Part shown: positions 1-10,928 of the stretch, in pieces
Layout of the letters: the number at the start of each line of letters is the position of its first letter
How positions within the stretch are numbered: position 1 is the first letter of the stretch
Assembly (NCBI GenBank): GCA_905221615.1
Contig: CAJNDT010001324.1
Span: 815,001 to 879,000 of the forward strand
Direction of reading: 5' to 3'
DNA length: 64,000 nt
Source: Symbiodinium sp. CCMP2592
Taxonomy: Eukaryota; Sar; Dinophyceae; Suessiales; Symbiodiniaceae
Program-made: the position numbers and the translations under genes
Notes under the pieces: generated by a model
What the model was told of the DNA's origin: nothing
What the model saw: only the letters and a program-made list of their open reading frames with translations
Database searches by the model: none

Positions 1-763
1 GTGGTCATTTGTTGTGCCCTGACTGGCAGCGTGCCGGCTCCGCCTGAATGGAGAAGCTACAAACAGTTTTGGGGATGACCAAGATAGTGGAATGGTGCCG
101 TGATCGTCTAGCCTAGACGTCTGTCACATCGAAAAAGCGAGCCACAAAGAGTCAACGAGCTCATGCCTGCAACCTGAGCTTTCGGGCCCACGACGGCACA
201 ACTTCAACTTGGGACCTTTCTTGCACAGGCATCGAAGGTGCAGCGCTTGCCAAGCCAGCTGCAGGCACGGAGTTATTCGGGAGTTTGGGATGCTTGGCAG
301 TGCCCGGCTCCCGGAAACTTCCACCCCAGTCTCCTGGTTTTGCTCTGTATAAAGTCTCCGCAACATTCAGTCCCTCCGGCCCGCAGCACCCGATGGTAGA
401 AAGTTTGGCAGCCTCGCGATTTCACAAAGGGTTGTTACGTCTTGTTTCTGACGTTGGGATCGTCGTTGGATGTTCAAGGATTTCGTAGAGCTTGTTAAGA
501 TTTTCGAGGAAGTCGCGAGCAAGAAGGCGGTAGGATGAAGGAACAAATCAAGCTGGCAAGTATCGCTGTAGAATTCCGCCTAAGAGCGGGAATCTACAGC
601 CAGTCTCCGGGGCTACTGGGGTTCGATCTTTGGGATGTGGACTGGGAAAGACACTTGCATCTATAGATTTCTAGCCGCCACGCTCAGGGAAACATCAGGT
701 TGTCCCAGTAATGTCACATGCATGCATAGGCATGTACACGCATATGCACAGCTACATAGCTAC
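1..763. other. No recognisable feature
   Basis: I see no domain-bearing frame, RNA gene or repeat in this stretch. The short open frames present have no recognisable composition or motif. Confidence 0.5.
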
Positions 764-838
764 TTATACATTTTTTTGTATATGTGTGTGTGTATACATA
801 CACATATTCATATAACTACTTATACATATACGAATATA
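764..838. repeat. AT-rich TATACATA/TGTG tract
   Basis: Alternating purine-pyrimidine sequence made of TATG, TACA and TG words, a degenerate microsatellite. Similar tracts lie near 19.85, 45.5, 45.7 and 47.25 kb. Confidence 0.7.
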
Positions 839-955
839 GTGTGCATACATTTGCATACATGCCTGAGTCGGTTCCTGCATTCGTGAATCGTGCTTGCTGA
901 TAGTCGGTTCGTACCTACTACCTACTGCCTCTCACTCACCACGACGAGGCCGCCG

Positions 956-999
<44 letters not shown>

Positions 1000-1057
1000 C
1001 ACTACTACCACTACTACCACTACTACCACTACTACCACTACTACCACTACTACCACT
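956..1057. repeat. ACT / ACTACC trinucleotide array
   Basis: About 100 bases of near-perfect ACT triplets that turn into ACTACC hexamers in the second half. The array is open in several frames and produces artificial poly-Thr and poly-Leu readings, which should not be taken as genes. A longer related array lies at 2796-2989. Confidence 0.95.
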
Positions 1058-1149
1058 GCTCACTACTGCCACTGCCTTTCCTTGTTTCACGACGCTGCGT
1101 CCCTTTGCTGTCCTTACCTTACTCGCTCCCTTTTTCCGTTATTTCTCCT

Positions 1150-1169
1150 TCTCTCTCTCTCTCTCTCTC
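1150..1169. repeat. (CT)n microsatellite
   Basis: Ten CT units. This is the opposite orientation to the (GA)n tracts found elsewhere in the window. Confidence 0.85.
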
Positions 1170-1460
1170 CTTGTCCTCGCCTCCCTGCACTGCTTTTGAA
1201 CTGCGCTCCCCTGCCCACCGTCTCACTCGCTTGACGCCGCTTTGCCATGGAGACCGTTCCCGCTGCACTGACTGCCACTCCATATGTCTGAGGATCCCAC
1301 AGATTTCTGCAGAAGAGGGAATCTTCGGACCCCAAAAACCACTAGTGGAGTGACCATGGATGGCTGGCCCTGATACACGGTTGGCTGAATCAAACCTTGC
1401 ACGTGAAAGCGCTGACCAGCAACTCCCGTGACGGCGCGCTACCACGATCAACAAACGCTG

Positions 1461-1898
1461 AGCGGCCCTGGTCTGAAGTTGCCGCTGGACCTTGACAACA
1501 AACCTGGTCCGACCCAGAGACGGTGTGCTGGGACAGAAGGAGAGCGGCCCTGGCCCGCAGCTGCCGCGCGATCTCGACCCAGACCTTGAACACGAGTATA
1601 TTTGGCTCGCGAAAAGCCGCCTGGATGAGCCGCCCATAGAGACCGGTTACTGCACACTGGCACGGCAAGACGAACGACGAGCGGCCCTGGTCTGAAGTTG
1701 CCGCCGAACCTGGATGAAAGCAGGGAAGTTCAGCCAATGACGGCGTGCTGGCATCAATGACAGCGGCCCTGGTCTGAAGTTGCCGCGTGACCCAGAAGTG
1801 GGGCCTGCGTGTATATGGCTTGCGTGAAACAGTCGGGGTCCACTATCCGGTGTTGCATGACTTCGTCACGACCATAGATACACGCAGGCCCAGGCCCA
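1461..1898. repeat. 219-bp degenerate direct repeat with 82-bp sub-period
   Basis: The 25-bp word beginning AGCGGCCCTGG and ending TTGCCGC, or a close variant, occurs at 1461, 1543, 1680 and 1762. The spacings are 82, 137 and 82, so the whole is a 219-bp duplication with an internal pair. Flanking words repeat in register: GACGG(T/C)GTGCTGG at 1518 and 1739, and a GTATAT(T)TGGCT(C/T)GCG-like word near 1589 and 1810. I see no coding potential. It may be a decayed tandem duplication or minisatellite. Confidence 0.75.
1801..1891. repeat. Imperfect inverted repeat (14-bp perfect core)
   Basis: GGGCCTGCGTGTAT at 1801-1814 is the exact reverse complement of 1878-1891, separated by about 63 bases. 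Pairing extends a few bases further with one bulge. It overlaps the end of the 219-bp repeat. Function unknown. Confidence 0.7.
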
Positions 1899-2795
1899 CC
1901 AACACTTCAGAAATCCGCTGAGTCAGGGAACTTCCGAATGAGGATCCCTACGTCTGGAGACAACAAGAAGGACCTGCGACCACTCGACTCAGATGCGACA
2001 AAGGAAGCCTACCTACGAGCTATGGCAACGAGTGAATGTGACGGACAACACTGACAGCCAGTACCTAACTGCAAGTCGTCAGTGATTCGCCCTGGGTAGT
2101 CTCCACCTATTAGTTCTTATCTCTAGGCTCTTGTTGGTGTTTTCGCGTGGGGTCTGGTATTGCGAACACTGGCTGACCGCCTGTTTTAATTGGTGTGCAC
2201 GCCTTGGAAAGTGACAGCGAGCTAATTAACTCGGAAGTAGTAACACATAACCACTTGCAAGTGAAACCAGTGAACAGATACTGATTTGTACAGACACGTG
2301 TGTAGGCCATGAGATGGGTTTGGGGTCATGTGTGGTGAGCCTCGTAAAATGGTTGATTTTCACTGCGTTGTTGCCTGTGTCCGAAGGTACCCAAAATGGC
2401 CCACACGAGAGAACATGTGGTAATTGGCCCGCGGGCTGTGGCAAAGCACTGATTGTTGAACTCTGTACAGGAATATATAAAGGCTGAACTGAGCCGAGTG
2501 CATGTTTTTGTAGATGAGTCAACCTTTGACAGGGCCAGTTAATCCTGCTGCTCATAACGAACACCCCGCCGGAGAAGCGCCTTCTTATTGGATAGGCTTG
2601 TTGTTGGTTTTGGGTGTTTCCGTTCATCGACTCTGCGGGGTGAGCGATGTGTGTAGCTTCCGGATCGAGAATATCCCGACGTAGTCTGTGGCCTTACCTT
2701 CTGTTGTGGTGTTTCTGCCATCGGGATGCTCTTGTGACTAGTGACCATTTAAGTCCCCGCGGAGCTGTCAACGGCGTGCCATGTGGGTGACAAAA
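1899..2795. other. No recognisable feature
   Basis: I see no gene, RNA or repeat in this stretch. The frames are short and without motifs. Confidence 0.5.
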
Positions 2796-2856
2796 ACTAC
2801 CACTACTACCACTACTACCACTACCACTACCACTACCACTACCACTACCACTACCA

Positions 2857-2904
<48 letters not shown>

Positions 2905-2989
2905 GTACTAGTACTAGTACTAGTACTAGTACTACCACTAGTACTACTACTACTACTACTACTGCTACTACTACTACTACTACTACTAC
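2796..2989. repeat. ACT/ACC/ACTAGT compound triplet array
   Basis: Nearly 200 bases of ACTACC and ACT units with an internal block at about 2901-2940 of alternating ACTAGT, a self-complementary hexamer. Poly-Thr and poly-Ser frames on the two strands are by-products of the repeat. The (ACTAGT)n block could fold on itself. Confidence 0.95.
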
Positions 2990-5900
2990 ACCTATTTACT
3001 ACCACTACTTCCAGTACCACTACCACTACTGATATATACTACCGCCGCTTCAATTAAACGTCGTAGAGCACAAGGGTTGAAGCTGCAGCGTGCCTCGAGC
3101 ACCTGACAGTGCTGCAACCTGGCAGTCTTTGCAGCCAACCCTCCAGTCAATGCTTGAAGACCCAGAGAAAGACCGTTAAAGGCAAAACGACTCCACCTCC
3201 TAGGACCTGCAAAACTTAGCAGTCCTGGTGTGGCTGAAAGCATGCGTGTGTTGTCACACGCGCGCCTGTGTATGTGTGTGTTTCACTATGTGTATCTGTG
3301 TCCGCATGCTAGCTGTAATATTCCTGTGCCAGTTTGCCCGTGGTGTAAGTCGTCGTCGCCACAAAACCTGCCAGGCTCTCCTGCCCACCTCGCAGCTCAG
3401 CGCTCCCAGGTTCTGCATGAGTTCGCGCAGTCGGGTACATTCAGATGTTTCATGATGTCTCAACGCGGCAGAGGAGGAGTGGGGTTACATTGTTTGCCGG
3501 GTAACGGTGAGTAATGAATGGTTTTCGGGACTGCAGCTTCATTTTATAGGGTGCCGTTCGCGGTGACTGATGGTACGCATTCGGTGGAAGGATTGCTGCA
3601 CGAGTGCTGATGTGCAAAAGTTAGTTAGAAGTGAGATCAGCGGTAACAAGGGGACTGACGTCGAGTTCGCATCTTTCCGCTGTTGGCTCTGCAGGGTGTC
3701 TTGGTCTTGAAGGAGCTTTAGCACACGTCTCGACTTGAATGCGCCTTGCGACTGAGAACCCTAGAAAGACTCTAGAGATATATACACCCTGAAAAATGCG
3801 AATGCGGGGGCATCGCCCTTGCTCCAAGGGGTCGTGGGAGAAATTCTCTCGGCCAGGGAGCTGGATGCCGCGCATGTCCTCACGGAGCAGCAGACCAAGG
3901 CCGTCCAGCCTCCCGGCCTCGCGTCAGCTACTTCTCCTTTTGTGTACTACTGCGGTCAAACACTCTGGCCGCCGCCAGCGGTGGTGCCTCCGCTCAGGTA
4001 TGTGGCAAGCATGGCCCGGCCTAAGAGCCAGAACGCAGAGCCTGGCTTGCAGAGGCCGGACTCAAGGAATGTGCAACTGAGAAATGCAGAAGCCGAATAG
4101 TACGTTTGTTCGGAGTTTGTGATGTATGCTTATTCTTGTTGTTGTTAGCCTTTCCGACACCTTGTCCAAAACCGCCTCGTAATCTGGCGTGGCCCCCGAA
4201 ATCATCCAATGCGACGGTTTCAGCCCGTTCTGCCTTGTTTGACAAAGCTTGTGTCGCTTGCCTTATGGCTCTTAGTTGGATTCTCAGCTCGCACTGTTTC
4301 GAGGTACTTCGCAGTTCCCAACCCGCATCGCGTACTGTTTGTTGTCTCGTCCGATATGTGGGGCAGATGCCGATGCATCGGTGGATCTTTCAAGCCCCAG
4401 CTGTGAGTCGAAAATTCAGTTCGTGCCGTTTCTATGCTGGTGGGGGAGCGGGAGGGAGGGGCAGGTGGGAACAGCGGCACTCTCCAGCGAAGCAATGGCA
4501 TTAATTGACACCCTGCCGAAGCGCAGGTCGTCAGGGGAGTCGTCAGACAAGTGCGAACACTTTGTCCAGGGTTGTCAGGACAGTCGGTGAGCTAGTGCTG
4601 ACGCCAGTTCTGGCATAAGCCATGTATTCTGACTAGTAGGAGTAGTACTTCAATCTCAGAATGTAGCAGTAGCAGTTGTAGTTGCTGCTGTTGTTTTTGT
4701 GTGTCCATTGTTTGTCTTTCCTGTTGTTGTGGTTGCTGATGATGCGCGAAGCGGACGGCCCAGATGTAGAAACATGTTGCGCACGAGGCATGTGCTATAC
4801 CGTAGGCCGTAAGCCAAAGCAACCCCCGATGCTTCGATCTCAACATCAAACAACCTGTGAAAGCATCATGCCTGTCGTTCCCTAGCTTCAGAGCCTCACT
4901 GACGAGTTCAGCGTAATTCTGCACCCTCGAATCCTCCGCCTTGCAGGCGCCTCTCGAAGCTACTTGGTCACCACTGTTGTTAACTGTTGTTGGTTCACGT
5001 TTTCAATATTCTGTGTTCTACCCAGGTTTCGAAGGATCGAAAATAGAACCCAGTTTAAAACACAATTGCACTTCGGTTGCACATGTCAGCATGAGACCGG
5101 TTTGCAGTTCGGACAGTGGATAGGGTTCGTGGCAGCCAAGCCTATCTAGCACGATCGATTTGTTGGAAGGTGTAGATTGGTGAAGCCGCTGAGGTGGGGC
5201 TACAGCAAGGACACGCTGACTAAAGTCCTCGCTTACATCAGGGACGAGGCTCGCATGTCCTGCCTCACAATTGACTGCGAGATCTTGACTGGTGTTACAG
5301 AGTCTGGTAGGCCGGCTAGTATACAGAAAGCTGTCATGCACATGCACCAGGAGTAGGCCGCCTCTCGCCAGAGCTCGTACTTCCGGGGGAAGTTTGGAAG
5401 GCACACACACACACACAGAGCCTGAGCACAATAGCAGTGCTAAGCCGCAGCATTGAGCGAATGAGGTGACCAAGGAAGTTAAGCGGGAACGCGGCACCGT
5501 TAGGTTGTCCATTCTGGAGAAATTCCCTTCTGAACCGCAAGACCTGAGGGCCGAACGAATAACAAGCACGCTCCTGCAATTCAGACAGCCTCTCGTATTT
5601 CCAGTGACAGGCACCCATCGTGATCCATGTCGACTTGGTGAAGTACGTTTCGTCCTTTCAAGCCGTCGACTGCTCAGTCGGGTCGTAGTCGTCAAATACT
5701 CATGGCTGTGTTCACTTCAACTAATCTATAGTGCAGTCCACTTCAGGGTTTCAAGTGTTCGTGCAAGGCTAAATCAGGCTGCGTGCTCGCGGTGCAGGTG
5801 AGTTGTATATTTGTCGTTGCAAGTGAGCAGTGCTCCATGGTTGTGGTGTCAAGGAAGCCCACCGTTGTAGATTATAAGACGTTTCGCCGATTCTGGCCCG

Positions 5901-6572
5901 AGAGGCATTTGCCGGCTTGTCGCTGTTGCTTGTGCCGAAGCCAAAGGACACCCACTACCGAAATCAGTTCGAGACACGGACGACGGGGGGCTCAAGCGAC
6001 CTTGGCAAGCGGAAGGCAGGGACCCGAGGAAAAGGCTTGCTTTGTTCTTTTGCTCGTCATTGTGTCGCTCCGAGCTGACTTGCACTTGAGTTTGCTTCTG
6101 CTCGCAAAGCATGAAAGGGAGAGAGGGAGAGAGAGAGAGAGAGAGAGTAGAGTTTCCGAGTTCAGGGTTGTTTTGGGGTCCTGGTTTTCTGTAGCCCACT
6201 TCGGTCGGGCATGAGAAGCGTGCAAGGTAGTAGGACGTGGCACACTGTGAACCTGCGCTGTTCTTTCCGTTGGAGTCTGTTTCAGTGTTGCTGCCCTCGT
6301 GAAGCCATGTCTCGACATTAGGATCCTTACTGCACTCTGAAAGCGGAAATAGGGGAGACGTCCCCTCCAAAGCCAAGCTAATGCCACTTCTCTTTGTACA
6401 TGTTTTATTACGTCTGTTTTCGATTGGCAGTTCTTTCGCGGGAAACTTGGCACAAATTTCCGCCTTCGCTGCTATCTGATAACCACGTGCAGCGAGGAAC
6501 ACCCTCGACCCAGCAACAAACCTTGGGTGCACTTGTAGGCCAGCCTATTCTAGTAACTTTCTGGAATGCAGT
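2990..6572. other. No recognisable gene; short microsatellites only
   Basis: Contains a short (AC)n at about 5401-5416 and a (GA)n at 6116-6149. Open frames of up to about 227 codons on the minus strand have no recognisable domain, and some owe their length to the GA tract. I see no convincing exon here. Confidence 0.45.
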
Positions 6573-6711
6573 TGCTGAGGGCAGAGCTTGGTCCTTTTTG
6601 ACCACAGAGAGCCGTGGTTTGACGATAGCCTTTAACCTCCTCCGCAACAGTCGGGCGCGCACAAGCGCGCGGTGTAGGGGGTCAAACCCGCCCTGGCGAA
6701 AGAAAGAGAGT
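6573..6711 (+). mobile_element. SINE-like dispersed repeat, copy 1
   Basis: This segment is clearly related to 17168-17301. Both run TGCTGAGGGCA, then GTCCTTTTTG, then CTCCTCCGCAACAGTC, then AGCGCGCGGTGTAGGGGGT, then CCCTGGC followed by an A/G-rich tail (GAAAGAAAGAGAG here). About 135-140 bp can be aligned by eye with scattered substitutions. The length, the lack of coding and the purine-rich 3' end suggest a short non-autonomous retroposon. I found no clear Pol III A or B box, so the class is an inference. The core GCGCGC-ACAA-GCGCGC can form a hairpin. Confidence 0.5.
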
Positions 6712-6793
6712 GAGAGAGAGAGAGAGAGCGAATAGCGGGTGTGCGCATTGCACGGGGAGCGGGGCCTGGATGCTGCCCTAATCCCCAAGCCCG

Positions 6794-6826
<33 letters not shown>
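6703..6826. repeat. Paired (GA)n microsatellites
   Basis: GA-rich tracts at 6703-6728 and 6796-6826 flank about 65 bases of unique GC-rich DNA. The first is continuous with the 3' tail of the SINE-like repeat. The Ser-Leu repeat frames on the minus strand here are artefacts. Confidence 0.9.
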
Positions 6827-6828
<2 letters not shown>

Positions 6829-7019
6829 GCTGACCCGTCCCCGCAGAGAGAGAGCTTACTGGGTTTCTCAGGGCGGCGACTCTCCTTTGCTGGCCTCCTG
6901 CTAAAGCCACTTGTCATTGCCGGTGTTAAACGCCCCGAGTCCTGCCGGGTGCTAAAGGATCCGTGCGCGTGACTCGGGGTCAGACTCTTGTCTGACGCCG
7001 TGCCAAAAGTTTTTACCCA

Positions 7020-9060
7020 GTGAGGCCGTGCGGGGCTCTAGTAGTCGAACTCCGCAACCACGCCAAGCTACAACACCGCAAGGCTGAGGGATTTGCTAGA
7101 GTAAGACAGAAAGCTGAAGGGGGCAGTGCCGGCAGCACGCTGACTATAGGGCTCCAATTTTATTTACACCCACTCAACCAAGGAGGGCCCTGGCACCTCT
7201 TCATGGCAATAGCACGCCACCGCCTTGTCTTGTGTGGCAACCAGACCGCAACTGCATGGAAGCAGATGACGGGAGCCAGAAGCGACGCGAGGGGGAGACC
7301 AGAGCAAATGAGCGCACAGCGGCTCGTACAGCTGCCAGAAAGCGACCCGGGGGGACACAGAGCAGAAGCACTAAGGAGGCAAGAGAGACCGCCGATCTAC
7401 CCCGCCGATGAGACAGGGGGGAGCAGCCATCCACCAACGGGCGATCCACATGTGGGGGGAAGCCAGCACGTCGGCTGCGGAACATACCACACCACCCGCA
7501 ACAGACCCACGGCCACAGCTGGCCACACCCCCGGCACAACAAGTGCAGAGCCGCGATCCAGCTGCAACAGAACAACCACAGCCAGCCACTCCAAGTGCAG
7601 AGCCCCACTCCAGCTGCAGCAGAACAACCATAGCTAGCCACTCTCGGTCGCCAAGAAGCAGCAAGTGCAGAGCCACAGGCTGGCAGCAACAGAGCAGCCA
7701 CAGCCAGCCACTCCCACACACCACAGTGACCTGACAGTCGGGAGCGGCAACTGCAGAACAAGCACAGACAACCCCGAACACAGCAGCAGGACCGGACGCC
7801 AACGACCAGACCCAGAGCGACGACAAGCCTGTGAGCCCAGCCATGAGCGCCTAACGGGGGAGTCCGGTGGCTCACACTCCTCGGCCATGGCTACGGGCAC
7901 ACCCATTGCGCAACAACCACCCACAGCAAAGCAAACACCAACAGCACTGGAGCTTACGCTAGAACACCCAAGCGACAGACCACCACCAGGCACCCCCACC
8001 AACAGTTCTCTTTCTACTCACCAGCAGCCACAGCGTCCTTTCAACCACTCCACAGATACCAGGCGGCACCGGCCACGGGAACACCCAAGAGACCACCGTC
8101 ACAACCACCCAGCGACTCGGAAACAAGCTGGCCGAGCGAATATCCCCTGACGGGGACGGCACATACCTGATGCAAGCCGGCAAGCCGCAGCCAACCACGC
8201 AAGAAGCACAGCAGGAACCGCAAAGGGCGGGACCGGACAGGGGGAGCGCCAGTGGACCAAGCCGCCGCATGCCCACGGCAACATGCCCCGACAGCAATCT
8301 CACGGACGGGGCAGCACACGACGACCTTGGCACCACAGTACCCTGGAACCCCCCGTCGCTGGCATACAAAGATGAGATGCTGGAGGAAGACATGCCGGGA
8401 AGAGGAGTACTGGAAGCCAGCGGGGGAGAAATGCAAGAACGGGAAGAGCAAGCCGACAGTCCACTCAAGAAGCCAGAAGCCAAGCCTTAGCACTACTCAG
8501 AAGCCAGGCAGAAGAGACAATGGCAGCGCAGGCCCAAGCCACAACACGGGGAGCCAATGATGACAGCCCAGATAGAGACAGAAGAGCACAGGGGAGAAAG
8601 AACAGCGGGGAGCAAAGCCCAAGCAGCGGCAGCTGCCGAACATGTGCAAGAAGCAATGGCGCTGGTCCGCAGAATAGAGCTGCACGGGCTGGAAGCTCAC
8701 CTGGCAACGGCAGCAACTAACCTGAACCTAACTGTCGACAGAGAGCTGGGAAGACGGGGCCCGTCGCCAAACGCCTTCCAGATTGCGGCGCTCTTGACTC
8801 GGATCCTTGGCCAAGCTCTACTGTGGGGAGGCCTCCGTTCCAGTAGCTGCCAAAAAAACTCACGATGCCACGGACGCAGAACTTGCCTCCTCACGCTGAT
8901 CTCAGGGTACCGGCTGGGTCTACAAGACTTGGGGAGGCTGCGCAGCCTGCTACAGCAGACGGAGTGCAGGGGGAAATTCCCGCACCGGCCCGCCAGAGAC
9001 CATGGCAGTGCATGGCACCCAGCAGACGTCATCGCTCTACAGGGGGGAGGCCCGTGAAAC
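7020..9060 (+). other. T-poor block with broken coding-like frames
   Basis: The + strand is strikingly poor in T for two kilobases and rich in CAGC, AACA and GGGG words. Open frames occur at 7020-7637, 7665-8150, 8170-8490 and 8557-9057, in two different frames. They read as Gln-, Pro-, Thr- and Ala-rich protein, and the last includes a helix-like stretch (EHVQEAMALVRRIELHGLEA). The block resembles the style of dinoflagellate retroelement ORF1 regions, such as the one at 47.8 kb, but I could not match any conserved motif. The long minus-strand frame at 7201-7875 (Cys/Trp/Leu-rich) is best explained as the antisense of this skewed composition. It is probably a decayed mobile-element coding region. 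Confidence 0.3.
7540..7712 (+). repeat. 52-bp imperfect tandem repeat, three units
   Basis: Units beginning CAAGTGCAGAGCC occur at 7540, 7592 and 7662, and each ends near CAGCCAGCCACTC. The first two are exactly 52 bp apart. The third follows an 18-bp interruption and is more diverged. The repeat lies inside the T-poor block and encodes repeated Gln/Ala/Thr-rich peptides in the open frames. Confidence 0.75.
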
Positions 9061-9197
9061 AGAAGCACGGCCTCCCAAGCAAGAGCCGGAAGCCACACAT
9101 GTCTTCCGCGAGATACTGCCCTTCTTGTTGGGGGACGTGCCTTGCGGCTGGGCAGGCGAATGCTGGGGAGGACGAAGCAATGCGAAGCAGTGGAAAT

Positions 9198-9283
9198 AGT
9201 GAACGATGCGAGCGACACCGGCGATGGGGGAGCGGTGGCCACTAATAGCTCCCCCATCGCCGGTGTCGCTCGCATCGTTCACT
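9198..9283. repeat. Perfect 36-bp inverted repeat (hairpin)
   Basis: Bases 9198-9233 are the exact reverse complement of 9248-9283, with a 14-base loop that contains the palindrome GTGGCCAC. No mismatch was found in the arms. Such a perfect arm pair is unlikely to survive long without recent origin or selection. It could be the tip of a foldback element, a small-RNA precursor or the product of a recent inverted duplication. Confidence 0.9.
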
Positions 9284-9308
9284 GTCTCGAAGTAGTCTAC
9301 TTCGAGAC
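9284..9308. repeat. 12-bp palindrome abutting the hairpin
   Basis: Bases 9284-9295 pair perfectly with 9297-9308 around a single central T (GTCTCGAAGTAG arm). It directly follows the 36-bp hairpin, so two stem-loops stand side by side. Confidence 0.9.
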
Positions 9309-10257
9309 TGCCTACAGCCGCAGCGGAGCGCGCTGGCAGTGAACCATCACCCCGAAGCCGCACGGAGCCGCGACGCCGCTTCACAAACCCCAGCTCGCTT
9401 GATCTTGATGACTAGCTTTGGGGGATGCGCTGTGTTTGTGCTTCTTGGGGGTTTTGGGCTTCGGCAGCTGGTTGCGAGCGAGGCGAGCTGGGGACAAGGC
9501 GTAGACTCAACTGAATAACAGTGCTAGCGCAAGCCACGTCTAGCGAGCTTTGCCGCATCGTACGAATGCCGAGTACTGCTGTTTGCTTGCACCACAAGGC
9601 CCCCCCACACGCTTGCACAGCCTGGAGGCCCACAGTAAACCTAATTACCTACCCGTGTGCTAGGATCTTGCTTTGTTGTGTATGAGGCTCACGCAGTGGA
9701 CCACGAAAGTAGTCTCACCACGGTGGGGAGCCAAGCCACACCAACTGCACAGCCTGCTGCCATAGGGGGGATAGTCTACCGTGTGACTAGTGTTGGCAGT
9801 TACACTGCAAACCTGAACGCAGTGGCTGCTCCTTTTGCTTCTGGCCCTCAAACAGGGGGAACCTGCAGAGAAAGAGGGAACTCCAGCGGTCCTTCAGCAC
9901 TAGCCATCTCTCTGACTGTGCATTGCGTAGTTGCTGACTGGGGGAAGCTGCCCCAAACCACAGCAATGTGCGTGACCTGGAAGTCCTACTCTGAAGCAAG
10001 CCCCAGCACACAGGCTGTAGACTACGTCCAGCGGGGCGCGGCAGGGCGCGAGCAAAACGCCACCGCTTCTGATTGATGGTTGCCATAGGGGCCCGGAGAT
10101 GAGGCCGGGATGCGGGGGGTTTCATCTCTTTTTGCTCGCAGGCAGGCCCCTTCGCAGCGCGGATCTTCACAGCCAGGCCTAGCTCCCCTGAACTGCCGCG
10201 TGTTGCGGTTGCGACGTCTCCGGCTCCCTCTGCCACTCACTGCCGCGTTTTGTCATT

Positions 10258-10303
10258 GCAGACAACGGGATCACTTCGCTGCAGACAACGGGATCACCTC
10301 GCC
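10258..10303. repeat. 23-bp tandem duplication
   Basis: GCAGACAACGGGATCAC followed by TTCGCT in the first copy and CTCGCC in the second. The two units are directly adjacent. Confidence 0.9.
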
Positions 10304-10887
10304 CTGGAGTTTTGCGAACCAGGGGCGCCCCACTAGAGCTTGCTGCAGCACGTGTCTGTCGTAAAGCTGGTGCTACTGTTGCGACCGTCGTTTTGCTGCG
10401 AGACCTGCACGTCGCCCCCAACCAACAGGATGACAGCCGCTCGAGGTCACCACCCGGATCAGCAGCTAACTCGCGTCGCTCCTCCTCAGTGGAGGCATCT
10501 GCCCGCGCGAAGTCTTCGACGGCCTGTGCCTCCGGGTCGTCCAGGTAGTGGTCGTCGGCCCCGACGGCCGCCCTTCTTCATGTGCCGCGTGCACGTGTAG
10601 GGCATCAGGAGGTCACCGACAAGATGTCGTTGGTGATGCCGTTGACCACCTGGAAGGTAGTCTTCGCCTCCTGGCGGTGGCTTCCGCCCAGTCGCAGGAC
10701 TGGCTCCACCGTGCCTCTGGTGTCGAGGGACGTAGTCTAAAGGGTGGGGCTTGCTACAGGAAAGCCGGGGGCACACCATGTAGTTCAACACTCTGGAAGA
10801 ACCCCAAAGCCGGCCACTCACTAACGCAGTGGGGAGGCTGGGCGGGCCACTGGCTTGAGGGTCGCTAGACGACCTCTACACCCTGCA

Positions 10888-10928
10888 GAAAGAAAGAAAG
10901 AGAAAGAGAGAGAGAGAGAGCGAGAGAG
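10888..10928. repeat. GAAA/(GA)n purine tract
   Basis: AGAAAGAAAGAAAG grading into AG dinucleotides. The preceding context (CTACACCCTGC) faintly recalls the tail of the SINE-like repeat but is too short to call. Confidence 0.8.

Noticed and set aside
890..1234. Poly-Thr/poly-Leu open frames
   Set aside because: They are translations of the ACT/ACTACC triplet array and have no non-repeat coding support. The same holds for the poly-Ser and poly-Thr frames at 2694-3032.
5849..6917. Long minus-strand frames with LSLSLS runs
   Set aside because: The runs are the antisense of (GA)n microsatellites; the rest has no domain. Similar frames at 16880-17463 and 10821-11363 were rejected for the same reason.
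7201..7875. 224-codon minus-strand Cys/Trp/Leu-rich frame
   Set aside because: It is fully explained by the T-poor composition of the opposite strand, which removes stop codons on the minus strand. No motif.
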